This document shows, one piece after another, positions 46,048 through 55,394 of a stretch of 64,000 nucleotides of DNA. Positions within the stretch are counted from its first letter, which is position 1; each line of letters starts with the position of its first letter. The notes below the pieces were generated by a model. That model searched no databases and was not told where the DNA came from. It was given only the letters and a program-made list of their open reading frames with translations. The position numbers were made by a program, and so were the translations under genes. The DNA lies in contig NZ_KB849755.1 in the NCBI RefSeq assembly GCF_000368925.1, positions 1,108,620 to 1,172,619 on the forward strand, written 5' to 3'. Source of the DNA: Acinetobacter bereziniae LMG 1003 = CIP 70.12. GTDB taxonomy: Bacteria; Pseudomonadota; Gammaproteobacteria; Pseudomonadales; Moraxellaceae.

Positions 46048-47814
46048 TTATGCGCTTTTTTGAATGCTTTTCACATCAATCAAATTGTTATTTAACACCA
46101 CTTGATGCCCACGAGTAGCATCCACAGTATATGTATTTTCCTTAATGGTACTCACAAAAATCCAATCTGCTTGAACTTGTTGCGCGGTAAAACTCACTTT
46201 TAAATAACCACGCTGATTTAAGTTGGTATAATTCAATTCATCAATCAGTGTGGTAAACGCCATTTCAAATTGCTGTAACTGCGCTAAAGGAATACTGAGG
46301 TACTTTTCCATTCCGGGTGAAGACACAGAGCTAGTTGCCAATTCAACCCCAACAAAATCACCTGTTTGTGTATGCAAGTCCGCAGACCAAGCATTATGTG
46401 TATCCCCTGCTAAAACAACGACTTTCTTATTCAGTGCTTTTAGAGTTCCATATAAAATTTCACGCTCAGCATAGTATCCATCCCACGCATCGAGGTTATA
46501 TGGAGCTACCGTCGTCACACGTGCTTTTTCTGTGGCTGTTAAGGATGGATCGCCCGCTTTTAGACGAAGTTTTAAGGTCACTAATTCAGTAATCTGTTGA
46601 TTCATTTTTACCAATGTCTCCGGAGTAACATTACCACTGGTAATTGCAGCCAACGAAAGCAGTAATTCAGCTGGAATTAGCATTTTTGCCATCAAGACTT
46701 GCTGACCCAATACATTCCATGTCGCTGTAGATTGTGCCAGTTTTTTCTGTAACCAGTCTCGTTGTGTATACCCCATCAACGTACGGGAAGTACTGATCAA
46801 ATCTGCCTGAAACTTGGCAATATCCAACCCAGAAGCCGTCATATAATCCGCATAATCCAGTTGCTTATCACGTGCCAAGATACGTGTATCCAACATCGTC
46901 AATTGCACCAATGAACCAAAGTCAAATTGTCGATAAATATTCAAATGATCTGTTTGATTCACAGGTCGAATTGGCATCCATTCAAAATACGCCTGTAATG
47001 CCGCTAACTTGCGATCAGAAAAGCTCCCTTCATTGGGTTGATGGTTTTCAGCACCCGCTTTCCATGCATCATTGGCTAACTCATGATCATCCCAAATCAC
47101 AATAAACGGATGACGTGCATGTGCAGCTTGTAAATCAGTATCCTTATGATAAAGCGCATAACGTTTGCGATAGTCGTCCAATTTGATAATTTCTTTATCA
47201 TTGTCCGCAGGAAGCGTACGTCCTAATTTAGCCGCATCTTCAGTTGCATAGCCATCTTTGCCATATTCATAAATATAATCACCAAGATGGATAATCGCAT
47301 CGACATCTTGTTTTGCCATTTCTCGATAAACATAGAAATATCCCGCTGGATAATTCGAACACGAACATACTGCAAATTGAACAGCATTGGTCGTTTCTGG
47401 TAATGTTTTGGTACGACCGACGGGTGAAATCACTGAACCGAATTTAAAACGATAATAATAAGTTTGCCCAGACTTCAACTTATCAGCATCAACTTTAACC
47501 GTAAAATCTTGTGCTTGTGTTGTTTGTACTTTCCCTGTGTTGATGATTTGTACAAATTTTTCGTCTGTCGCAATTTCCCAAACAACTTCAATACGTAAAG
47601 TAGTATCTTGGGGAGTTACACGTGTCCATAAAATCACACGGTCCTTAAGCGGATCACCACTCGCCACCCCATGTAAAAATTCAACTTTAGTGGCTGACGT
47701 TGTTGAATCATTATTGTCGCTACCACAAGCTGTCAAAGAAACTGGTATAGATAGTGCCCCAAAACTGGCTAATGACTTTTGAATAAGTTCACGGCGTGAA
47801 ATTGAGCTTGGCAT
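46048..47814 (-). CDS. phoD: PhoD-like alkaline phosphatase/phosphodiesterase
   Basis: The 588-residue protein has a twin-arginine signal (SRREL, about 6-10) with a lipoprotein-like LTAC at residue 30, so it is likely Tat-exported. An N-terminal beta domain is followed by the catalytic part with FAVCSCSNYPAGYF, HLGDYIYEYG, WDDHELANDAW and LAGDTHNAW, the metal-binding motifs of PhoD. It releases phosphate from organic esters in the envelope. No Pho box was searched for with confidence. Confidence 0.9.
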   Translation of the reverse strand: MPSSISRRELIQKSLASFGALSIPVSLTACGSDNNDSTTSATKVEFLHGVASGDPLKDRVILWTRVTPQDTTLRIEVVWEIATDEKFVQIINTGKVQTTQAQDFTVKVDADKLKSGQTYYYRFKFGSVISPVGRTKTLPETTNAVQFAVCSCSNYPAGYFYVYREMAKQDVDAIIHLGDYIYEYGKDGYATEDAAKLGRTLPADNDKEIIKLDDYRKRYALYHKDTDLQAAHARHPFIVIWDDHELANDAWKAGAENHQPNEGSFSDRKLAALQAYFEWMPIRPVNQTDHLNIYRQFDFGSLVQLTMLDTRILARDKQLDYADYMTASGLDIAKFQADLISTSRTLMGYTQRDWLQKKLAQSTATWNVLGQQVLMAKMLIPAELLLSLAAITSGNVTPETLVKMNQQITELVTLKLRLKAGDPSLTATEKARVTTVAPYNLDAWDGYYAEREILYGTLKALNKKVVVLAGDTHNAWSADLHTQTGDFVGVELATSSVSSPGMEKYLSIPLAQLQQFEMAFTTLIDELNYTNLNQRGYLKVSFTAQQVQADWIFVSTIKENTYTVDATRGHQVVLNNNLIDVKSIQKSA

Positions 47815-47993
47815 TGAAATCGATTTCCTCTAAGTTTTTTTATCTCATCACTTTAATCAGGAAATATTTCACTTTAATCTCAAGTTAATGAAAAATTCAT
47901 GACAATAAAATCAATATATTGGCTTAAAACGCTTTATTTTCAGCCATAAACATCCGAGTTGATTGAAAAGAAAGCAAATCGTGCTAAATACGC

Positions 47994-48022
47994 TTGCCAA
48001 GAGAAAAACTGTCCTTTATTAT
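47994..48022 (+). promoter_or_regulatory. Promoter of tRNA-Leu copy 2
   Basis: TTGCCA and TATTAT with 17 bases between, ten bases before the tRNA. Confidence 0.8.
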
Positions 48023-48031
48023 TGCGCACAT

Positions 48032-48117
48032 GCCCGAGTGGTGAAATCGGTAGACACAGGGGATTTAAAATCCCCCGCCCACAAAGCGTGCCAGTTCGAG
48101 TCTGGCCTCGGGCACCA
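48032..48117 (+). tRNA. tRNA-Leu (TAA), copy 2
   Basis: Identical over 86 nt to the copy at 45047, with anticodon TAA and CCA encoded. It is transcribed alone from its own promoter. Confidence 0.98.
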
Positions 48118-48174
48118 TTTTAAATTGATATTAAAATGGTGCAATTAAAGAACCCAGCAACTGCTGGTTTTTTT
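48113..48174 (+). terminator. tRNA-Leu trailer hairpin and terminator, copy 2
   Basis: CACCATTTTAA (48113-48123) pairs with TTAAAATGGTG (48131-48141), again including the CCA end. A CCAGC/GCTGG stem and seven T residues follow. Confidence 0.8.
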
Positions 48175-48324
48175 ATGCCAAAAATTTAATCTCTTTAAAT
48201 CATTAAATTTAAAATTAACATCTATTTCAAAATATCAAATACATCATTTTTAATATCTCACTTAAATATTTGATGATATTGATATTTACTTAATACATTC
48301 ATAAATTCAATTTAATTAAAAACT

Positions 48325-49281
48325 ATGACTGAAATTCAAAATCCAGTAAAAACGATTGCTCCAATATTTCCTCGATTTTTTGCATTTATCATCGACTGTT
48401 TGATTGTCGGTGTTGCATGTTTGGTAATGGGGAAAGTGCTATATCCCTATTTTGAAAACTCTCCATTTATTTTTCAATGTCTTGGCACTTTGCTATGTTT
48501 GTTTTATTTCTCTGCTTTTAACAGTTCGATTGGAGATGGTAAAACGATTGGAAAAATACTCTGTAAAATTCGTGTAAAAGACTTTACCGGTGCTTCAATT
48601 TCACCAACCCACGCTTTAATTCGATCAAGCATTTTCATTATTCCATTTTGCTTTATCGGTTATTTACAATCCTTTGCACATCCGCCCCTTTCACTTATTT
48701 TAATCATCGCCTTTTTTCAAAGTATTGTTTTTGCATGTTTCTACTTGGCAGTTTTTAATGGAAACAGCCAACAATCCCTTCATGATGTACTGACACGTAC
48801 ACAAATTCTCAGAAATACACAATCCAATATGCCTCATCAGGCAATATGGAAAGTGCATTATTACATTCTCACTTTGATCACAATGATCATTTTTTCAATC
48901 AATGTCTGGCATTATGTTCAAAATCAAAATTCAACAACTCATGATTTGACTTCAATCTCTGATGATATTCAAAATATTCAGATCGAAAATCGTTATACTT
49001 TTATTGGCGAAACTGAATCAACAAATCAAGTTCTCATTTTAAATATTAGTCAACCTGCTTATCTTGATCAGGTTGATACTGCTGAAACATTAATTCAAAG
49101 GCTTCAACAAGACAGCAATATTTTAGCCCAATATAAAATCAATCAAGTGCAATTTAATTTTTCCTATCAATTCGGTCTAGCAAAATTATCAAAAGCAACC
49201 ATTTATGATTATAAAAAGACTGCCACAACGACTCAGCTCACCCATATCGGTGAGAATACATCCGTGAAGCTTGGTTTTTAA
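48325..49281 (+). CDS. RDD-family membrane protein
   Basis: The 318-residue protein has an RDD domain: FPRFFAFIIDCLIVG in helix 1, where the typical R and D are conserved, and GKTIGKILCKIRV before helix 3. About four membrane helices are followed by one more and a soluble periplasmic-looking tail (about 200-318) with no known domain. Some RDD proteins are sodium/proton exchangers; this is not shown here. Confidence 0.8.
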   Translation: MTEIQNPVKTIAPIFPRFFAFIIDCLIVGVACLVMGKVLYPYFENSPFIFQCLGTLLCLFYFSAFNSSIGDGKTIGKILCKIRVKDFTGASISPTHALIRSSIFIIPFCFIGYLQSFAHPPLSLILIIAFFQSIVFACFYLAVFNGNSQQSLHDVLTRTQILRNTQSNMPHQAIWKVHYYILTLITMIIFSINVWHYVQNQNSTTHDLTSISDDIQNIQIENRYTFIGETESTNQVLILNISQPAYLDQVDTAETLIQRLQQDSNILAQYKINQVQFNFSYQFGLAKLSKATIYDYKKTATTTQLTHIGENTSVKLGF

Positions 49282-49321
49282 AAGAGCATTTAAATGGTTT
49301 TAATATGCATGATTGAAAGAT

Positions 49322-49353
49322 AAAAAAAGACCACGTTTTTGGAAACGTGGTCT
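49322..49353 (-). terminator. Terminator of tRNA-Met
   Basis: An 11-bp stem (AGACCACGTTT with AAACGTGGTCT) followed by T residues on the minus strand. Confidence 0.9.
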
Positions 49354-49360
49354 ATAAAAA

Positions 49361-49437
49361 TGGTGGCTATGACGGGACTTGAACCTGTGACCCCCGCATT
49401 ATGAGTGCGGTGCTCTAACCAACTGAGCTACATAGCC
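49361..49437 (-). tRNA. tRNA-Met (CAT), elongator type
   Basis: A 77-nt cloverleaf on the minus strand with anticodon CAT in loop CTCATAA, acceptor GGCTATG with CATAGCC and encoded CCA. The acceptor and anticodon arms match elongator tRNA-Met rather than initiator or tRNA-Ile2. Confidence 0.93.
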
Positions 49438-49452
49438 TAAAACTGTGCGCGC

Positions 49453-49481
49453 ATTATCTGCTGTAACTCACGTTACGTCAA
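49453..49481 (-). promoter_or_regulatory. Promoter of tRNA-Met
   Basis: On the minus strand TTGACG (49481-49476) and GATAAT (49458-49453) are 17 bases apart. Confidence 0.8.
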
Positions 49482-49502
49482 GTAATAATTGCAATAAAAT
49501 TC

Positions 49503-49879
<377 letters not shown>

Positions 49880-49899
49880 GGGGCGTATGCTAACAAATT

Positions 49900-50169
49900 T
49901 TACTGGGAATTGCTTGCGCTTTTTTGAGCAATTAAACTTTTATACTTCTCCATCAAGTCTTCTTGGCTTTCTACATGATTTGGATCAAGAGGAATACAAT
50001 CTACTGGACAGAAAAGTGCACACTGCGGCTCATCAAAATGCCCCACACATTCTGTACAGAGGTTTGGATGGATTTCATAAATCTCCTCCCCCATAAAAAT
50101 GGCTTCATTTGGGCATACCGGTTCACATACATCACAATTGATGCATTCATCAGTGATTATTAAAGACAC
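49900..50169 (-). CDS. YfhL-like 2[4Fe-4S] ferredoxin
   Basis: The 89-residue protein has two cluster motifs: CINCDVCEPVCP at about 9-20 and CTECVGHFDEPQCALFCP, with the six- to eight-residue insert in the second motif that marks the YfhL/Allochromatium type. The start is GTG at 50169; the coaD stop (TAA at 50173-50171) ends one base before it, so translation is probably coupled. rnpB begins about 20 bases past its stop. Confidence 0.9.
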   Translation of the reverse strand: MSLIITDECINCDVCEPVCPNEAIFMGEEIYEIHPNLCTECVGHFDEPQCALFCPVDCIPLDPNHVESQEDLMEKYKSLIAQKSASNSQ

Positions 50170-50170
50170 A

Positions 50171-50662
50171 TTACCAACCTTGTTGATGTTTACGGTGAAA
50201 AGCTTCGACCACACATTGTGGCACAAATTTAGCGACATCACCTTTTAATCGCGCAATTTCCCGAACCATCGTTGAAGAAATAAATGAAAATTGCTCTGAA
50301 GGTGTTAAAAATACTGTTTCAAAATCATGATCCAATTGACGGTTCATATTGGCAAGCTGAAATTCATATTCAAAATCTGACACAGCTCTTAATCCACGTA
50401 AAACAGCAGTCGCATTTTGCTCACGGGCAAAATTTACCAATAAGCCATCAAAGCCAACAAACTCAACATTAGGTAGATGTTTGAGTGATATTTTCGCTAA
50501 CTCTACACGCTCTTCTAAACTGAATACTGGATTTTTATGATGTCCAATCGCAATTGCAACGACGACTTCATCAAACATCCGTGAAGCGCGGGCAACCAAA
50601 TCCACATGGCCATTGGTAATTGGATCAAAAGTTCCTGGATAGATGACACGAGTTTTAGACAT
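50171..50662 (-). CDS. coaD: Phosphopantetheine adenylyltransferase
   Basis: The 163-residue enzyme makes dephospho-CoA, the fourth step in coenzyme A synthesis. The nucleotidyltransferase motif YPGTFDPITNGH is at about 8-19, GLRAVSDFEYE and the C-terminal SFISSTMVREIA are typical. It heads a two-gene unit with the ferredoxin. Confidence 0.96.
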   Translation of the reverse strand: MSKTRVIYPGTFDPITNGHVDLVARASRMFDEVVVAIAIGHHKNPVFSLEERVELAKISLKHLPNVEFVGFDGLLVNFAREQNATAVLRGLRAVSDFEYEFQLANMNRQLDHDFETVFLTPSEQFSFISSTMVREIARLKGDVAKFVPQCVVEAFHRKHQQGW

Positions 50663-50822
50663 CCATTTGTACTCAAGTTTGTTATGTAGGGCTATAGTTT
50701 AACAAAAACTTAAATCTTAGCGAATAACCTCTGCACATTTAGCCTTTGCTTTAATTGTGAAATGACTTCACCTCAAGCCAAGTTTAAGGCAGAATAAGGC
50801 TATTCTTGGAATTATTTGTATT

Positions 50823-51299
50823 ATGTCGAAAAATATTGTCGTAAAAAAAAATAATGGCGGGACGATTGCACAAAATAAACGTGCGCGTCACGATTATTTT
50901 ATTGAAGAAAAATTTGAAGCTGGGCTTTCGTTGCAAGGCTGGGAAGTAAAGTCATTACGTGCTGGACGTATGACCATTACAGAAAGCTATATTACCTTTA
51001 AAAATAATGAAGCGTTTCTGTTCGGCGCTCAGATTCAACCTTTGTTATCTGCATCAACACATGTGGTACCTGAAGCAACACGTACGCGCAAGCTACTGCT
51101 TTCCCGTCGTGAATTAGAAAAGTTAATGGGCGCAGTCAATCAAAAGGGCTATACGTGTGTACCATTGGCATGTTACTGGAAAGGTCACTTAGCAAAACTA
51201 GAGATTGCTTTAGTAAAAGGTAAACAGTTGCATGACAAACGTGCTACGGAAAAAGACCGTGATTGGCAACGAGACAAAGCTCGAATTATGCACAAATAA
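50823..51299 (+). CDS. smpB: SsrA-binding protein SmpB
   Basis: The 158-residue protein binds tmRNA and delivers it to stalled ribosomes for trans-translation. It shows KRARHDYFIEEKFEAGL, LQGWEVKSLRAGR and the basic C-terminus with DKRATEKDRDWQRDKARIM. The tmRNA gene is not in the window. It is divergent from coaD. Confidence 0.97.
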   Translation: MSKNIVVKKNNGGTIAQNKRARHDYFIEEKFEAGLSLQGWEVKSLRAGRMTITESYITFKNNEAFLFGAQIQPLLSASTHVVPEATRTRKLLLSRRELEKLMGAVNQKGYTCVPLACYWKGHLAKLEIALVKGKQLHDKRATEKDRDWQRDKARIMHK

Positions 51300-51302
51300 G
51301 AA

Positions 51303-51328
51303 TAACCTCCGAATGGAGGTTTTTCTTT
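51303..51328 (+). terminator. Terminator of smpB
   Basis: A 6-bp stem (ACCTCC with GGAGGT), GAAT loop and T-rich tail. Confidence 0.8.
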
Positions 51329-51340
51329 TAGAAAGAATAC

Positions 51341-52657
51341 TTAACAGAACTTTAATGAACCATAGCAGTTAGGTGCAAAATCTTGGTTTTTAAGCTGTAA
51401 ATCTTGCAATGGGAAATTGACTGATGTATTCGGTAAATTAATATTACCAATTTCTAATGAGCTGCCCAATAAACAATCTAAAGCTTGGCAGGATGGTACA
51501 GCTGTCGTCGCTAATGCATTACTTAATGGACCAACGACTTGCTTAAGTACATCATTGGTAATATCGATCCCTTTAGATGGAGTCACATTCCCAATATCAA
51601 CAGCATCCTCAAATGCCATCCACCAACCTCTTTGAGCGGTCACCTCAGCATTTGGCCACCATACATTTTGACTTTGCAATGATAAAGAAAATGGATTATT
51701 TAAAGGAATTTTATGGATATAGCCCAAACTTTCACTGATCGATAGATTTGCTGTTAACCCTGTAATATCACCATTAACCTGTTTCTCTAAATTTAATGTG
51801 CCCAATAAAGGAACTTTTACACCCGCTTTTAATCGCCCACCAAAGTTTAAACGGTCAATATAAGCTTTGCCTGTTAAGTTCACACTACTTTGTCGCATCC
51901 CATTAATTGTTGCTGAATCAACTTGAATGGGTGCTGTAGTACTTTGCAAAGTTAAATTATAATCTGTTGAAGATAAGGGCAATCGCCCACAAAAAAATAG
52001 TACACAAACATCTACATTTCCAGTGATTGGCATTTGAGTATCGGTATAACTCATACCTCGACTATTTGTATAACCTAAACCTGTCGTCGCTTTTGTCTTT
52101 AAAAAACCACTAAGTGAATTAATACCATTCGGAGTTTCTGAATTTTCAGTTCCTGCGGTTAACATCCCTAAAACCTTTTCAGCACTTAAACGTAAACCCA
52201 CGACTTCTCTTGTTGACGCTGCATCAGGGTTCTTTATTGCGAACTCTAAAAAAGGATTGGTTAATTTGGCACTTGAACCAGCTCTTCCCTCACGGGTATC
52301 TGCTAAACCAGATAAGCTGAGGTTATCAATATCAATATCACAGCCACCTGCACCATTGATACCGCCACATCCTAGTTGTAATTTTTTTATGTTGGCATTC
52401 AGCTCAAGTTCAGCTTCCATCCCAAGCTTATAAAAGCCAACCCCCTGCCCTTGCATTTTATTGGCAGCATCATTTGGAGCAATATAACCAAGACTCATCA
52501 ATGCTTGACCTTGAACTTTTGAAAGCTCAGTATCATTTAACTCGACCAAACCCTTCGATTGAGGCAAATTAGCAAAACTATCAATCGAAATAAAAAATCC
52601 ACCACAAATTAAAATCATCTTACTGATTTTAATTAACTTTCCTACAACAACTTCCAT
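51341..52657 (-). CDS. Putative surface/secreted protein with ELSxVxGQA signature, paralog A
   Basis: The 438-residue protein has a signal peptide (ending SFA, about 29) and then NDTELSKVQGQALMSL at about 41-56, a signature seen at the mature N-terminus of many Acinetobacter exported proteins. A CGGINGAGGCDIDI segment near 97-110 and the end NCYGSLKFC are shared with the gene at 53026. It has several cysteine pairs. No membrane helix follows the signal. The start at 52657 follows an AGGTGAT site. I do not know its function; a role in pilus or surface assembly is only a guess from the signature. Confidence 0.65.
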   Translation of the reverse strand: MEVVVGKLIKISKMILICGGFFISIDSFANLPQSKGLVELNDTELSKVQGQALMSLGYIAPNDAANKMQGQGVGFYKLGMEAELELNANIKKLQLGCGGINGAGGCDIDIDNLSLSGLADTREGRAGSSAKLTNPFLEFAIKNPDAASTREVVGLRLSAEKVLGMLTAGTENSETPNGINSLSGFLKTKATTGLGYTNSRGMSYTDTQMPITGNVDVCVLFFCGRLPLSSTDYNLTLQSTTAPIQVDSATINGMRQSSVNLTGKAYIDRLNFGGRLKAGVKVPLLGTLNLEKQVNGDITGLTANLSISESLGYIHKIPLNNPFSLSLQSQNVWWPNAEVTAQRGWWMAFEDAVDIGNVTPSKGIDITNDVLKQVVGPLSNALATTAVPSCQALDCLLGSSLEIGNINLPNTSVNFPLQDLQLKNQDFAPNCYGSLKFC

Positions 52658-53025
52658 ATCACCTGCTCAGATTTTTATTATTGGTCAAAAATATAGGAAA
52701 ATGATCAATAACAAAATAGCCGATCAGGACAAATATTTTGTCTAATTTAACAATAGTCTTTTTCACCTAAATAAGATAATGGTTTTTAATATTTTTTATA
52801 TAAGTTTATTTTGTTAATTTATTTAAATAACAATGAAATACATATTTTATTTTGGATAATTTTTTATCAACCTATCAAGTATTTTATAAAAAATCATTAC
52901 AGAGTTTGTATTCCTGAAATGAAAACTTTCCTAGTTGTGGAATGATGAATAATTTTATTGGGAGATCAAAAGAGGTTAAGTTTGCAACAAAGTCTCTTAA
53001 ATAGCATTTTGTCGTTAAAAGGAAT
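52658..53025. other. Intergenic region between surface-protein paralogs
   Basis: Very AT-rich, about 370 bases. No gene is seen. The strand of both flanking genes is the same, so it must hold a promoter for the gene ending at 51341. Confidence 0.4.
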
Positions 53026-54558
53026 TTAACAGAATTTCAATGAGCCATAACAGTTTGCTACAACATTTTGATTTGTTAGTTTTTGATTAGTCAGAACCAA
53101 TTTAGCAGGATTATTTTCTGTATAACTTCTCAGGTCTACATTTAATTTCTGTGTTATTGGTTGATTGGTTAAAGCCTGCCAAGCTTGTCCAATATTTAAA
53201 TAGGGATAATTTTCTCTTTTATTTAAATATTGTGAAACTAAAGTCGCGACTTGAGGTAAAACTGCCCCAATATCAACTTGATTACTCACATTGAGTTTAC
53301 CTAGTTGTACTGGATCTGCGAAAGACATCCACCATCCTTTTTGCGCAACATCGGTATTTCTTCCCATTTGTTGCAAATTGTTTTTAGCTTTATCTATGTC
53401 TGCAATAGTTGCACCTGGCCACAATAAAGCCTCACTTTGTACAGACAAATAACCGCCTGTACCAGTTAACGGAATATTATGAATCATACTTAAAGATTGC
53501 ATGAAATCGATAGACATGTTTATATTCTGAATATTTGAACCATTCGCCATTTTAAAAGTTGCTACAGGTACTAGCGCCTTGACAATTGGACATAATGATA
53601 AAATTCCAGCACTTTCACAACTCAAATTAACTTTTAAGGCATCATTTATAAACATCGATTCTGGGTATCTTGAAGTTCCATCAGATGCAATAGGAATAGT
53701 AGCGATAGTTGTACGAATATCTTTAACATTTGCTATGGTATTTCTCACTCCATTAATTGTAAAAGGATTAATATCAAAAGAAGTACTAACACTCGGAATT
53801 GTTATCCCCGTAGTTCCATTGTTAAAAGGATTACTCGTAAAATTTACATTTACTAGCCCACTAATATTTGCAACCCCAGTCAAAGTTTGATCACTAGCAT
53901 TTTTCCCGAAAATAATAGGTTTTGTGCTTGCAGTTCCACTTGTTTTAGCGATTTGCATAAATCCACTTAATCTTTGAATTCCATCAGTTTGTGAAGCTGT
54001 AGATAAATTATCTAATCCCGCTGTTAACAAAGCATTAATTTTTTCTGCACTAAATCGTATTCCTTTCACTTCTCTTATAGATGAGCTATTAGGATTACTA
54101 ATTGCAAACTCTAAAAAAGGGTTAGTTATCTTTCCACTTGTCGAGGGGCGCCCAGTTAAATAAACTGGATTCCCATTGCTATCATAAGTATTAGGCAATC
54201 CACTCAATGATAAATTTTTAATGTCTATATCACAGGCACCAGCACCATTGACTCCACCACAACCAAGCTGAAGGTTTCTGATATTTGCATTAAGTTCCAA
54301 CTCTGCTTCTAAACCTAATTTATAAAATCCTATATTATTTGAAGTAATATTCCTCATTGGGTTGGTTGCATCAGTTGGTGCTAAATATGAAAGACTCATC
54401 AAAGCTTGCCCTTTCACTTCAGACAACTCTGAGTCATTTAACTGAATTAAAGATGTGATTTTTTCATTTTCGGCAAAACAATTCATTGATAAAACTATTG
54501 CACTTGAGATTAAAACTATTCTTGTCCTTTGAATTGTTTTTTGAGCATTGATATCCAT
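53026..54558 (-). CDS. Putative surface/secreted protein with ELSxVxGQA signature, paralog B
   Basis: A paralog of the 51341 gene, 510 residues from ATG 54558 (an in-frame frame upstream adds a second hydrophobic stretch, but lacks the conserved spacing to a ribosome site). A signal peptide ending NCFAE is followed by NDSELSEVKGQALMSL, CGGVNGAGACDIDIKNLSLSG, and the same last nine residues NCYGSLKFC. The middle is more divergent and longer. Likely an exported protein of unknown function. Confidence 0.65.
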   Translation of the reverse strand: MDINAQKTIQRTRIVLISSAIVLSMNCFAENEKITSLIQLNDSELSEVKGQALMSLSYLAPTDATNPMRNITSNNIGFYKLGLEAELELNANIRNLQLGCGGVNGAGACDIDIKNLSLSGLPNTYDSNGNPVYLTGRPSTSGKITNPFLEFAISNPNSSSIREVKGIRFSAEKINALLTAGLDNLSTASQTDGIQRLSGFMQIAKTSGTASTKPIIFGKNASDQTLTGVANISGLVNVNFTSNPFNNGTTGITIPSVSTSFDINPFTINGVRNTIANVKDIRTTIATIPIASDGTSRYPESMFINDALKVNLSCESAGILSLCPIVKALVPVATFKMANGSNIQNINMSIDFMQSLSMIHNIPLTGTGGYLSVQSEALLWPGATIADIDKAKNNLQQMGRNTDVAQKGWWMSFADPVQLGKLNVSNQVDIGAVLPQVATLVSQYLNKRENYPYLNIGQAWQALTNQPITQKLNVDLRSYTENNPAKLVLTNQKLTNQNVVANCYGSLKFC

Positions 54559-54717
54559 ATCATCCACACATGTTTTTATTTTTCTAATCAAACATAGTGC
54601 AATGAAGCATAAAAATATTAGCTTACTACGACAAATCACTTAGCATTTTGCGACAATGATCGCATTAATTTAAACAAAAAATAAATATTAGACGTTTTAC
54701 CTAATTTTCTAGTTAGA

Positions 54718-55269
54718 TTACCTAAATTTATTTAATAATAGTGCAAGATACTCACCAAACCACAAGGCTGTTTGTAAATCACCAGATGGCGGTGTTAAGT
54801 CAACAGGTGCATTGTCTGATTGCGTCATTAAACCCAAATAACCCGCCATACGGTTTAAATCTGTGGGCTTGATTCCTGTTGGCATTAAAGGCAAACCAGA
54901 CCAAAGCATGCCATGTTGCATCGCAAAGATATTAATCTGCTGTAATACGGATAATTTGTCTCCGCTTAAACCACCTGAGTTAGTAAATGCGGCAGCGAGC
55001 TTCCCTTGCCAATCACGATTTTTCCAACGCTTAGAGGTTGAGTCCATAAACATTTTAAATGGACCTGTTACACTGCCCATATAAGTAGGTGAACCAAATA
55101 CAATTGCATCGGCTTGGTCCAAAATATCCCAATCTATATGCTCAATATCCATTTTATGGACAGTCACTCCAACCTTCTCGATGCCCTGCGCAATATAGCT
55201 CGCGACTTTAGCAGTATGACCAAAAGGGCTATGATAAACAATCGCGATAGATTTAGCAGATAAAGACAT
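54718..55269 (-). CDS. Flavodoxin-fold NAD(P)H-dependent oxidoreductase (WrbA-like)
   Basis: The 183-residue protein begins SIAIVYHSPFGHTAKVASYI, the FMN-phosphate loop, and has GSPTYMGSVTGPFK and TNSGGLSGDK. It resembles WrbA and related quinone reductases. The ATG at 55269 is favoured over 55284; neither has a strong ribosome site. Cofactor FMN is inferred. Confidence 0.8.
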   Translation of the reverse strand: MSLSAKSIAIVYHSPFGHTAKVASYIAQGIEKVGVTVHKMDIEHIDWDILDQADAIVFGSPTYMGSVTGPFKMFMDSTSKRWKNRDWQGKLAAAFTNSGGLSGDKLSVLQQINIFAMQHGMLWSGLPLMPTGIKPTDLNRMAGYLGLMTQSDNAPVDLTPPSGDLQTALWFGEYLALLLNKFR

Positions 55270-55394
55270 ATCAATTGAAAACAAACAAATTTAGTCAAGT
55301 TTAACATCAATTCATTTTTAAACAATTCTTGTGAAGTGTTAAAAGTACTTTTACTCAATCTATAAAATTTCGAGCAATATCTCAAAATATAGTT

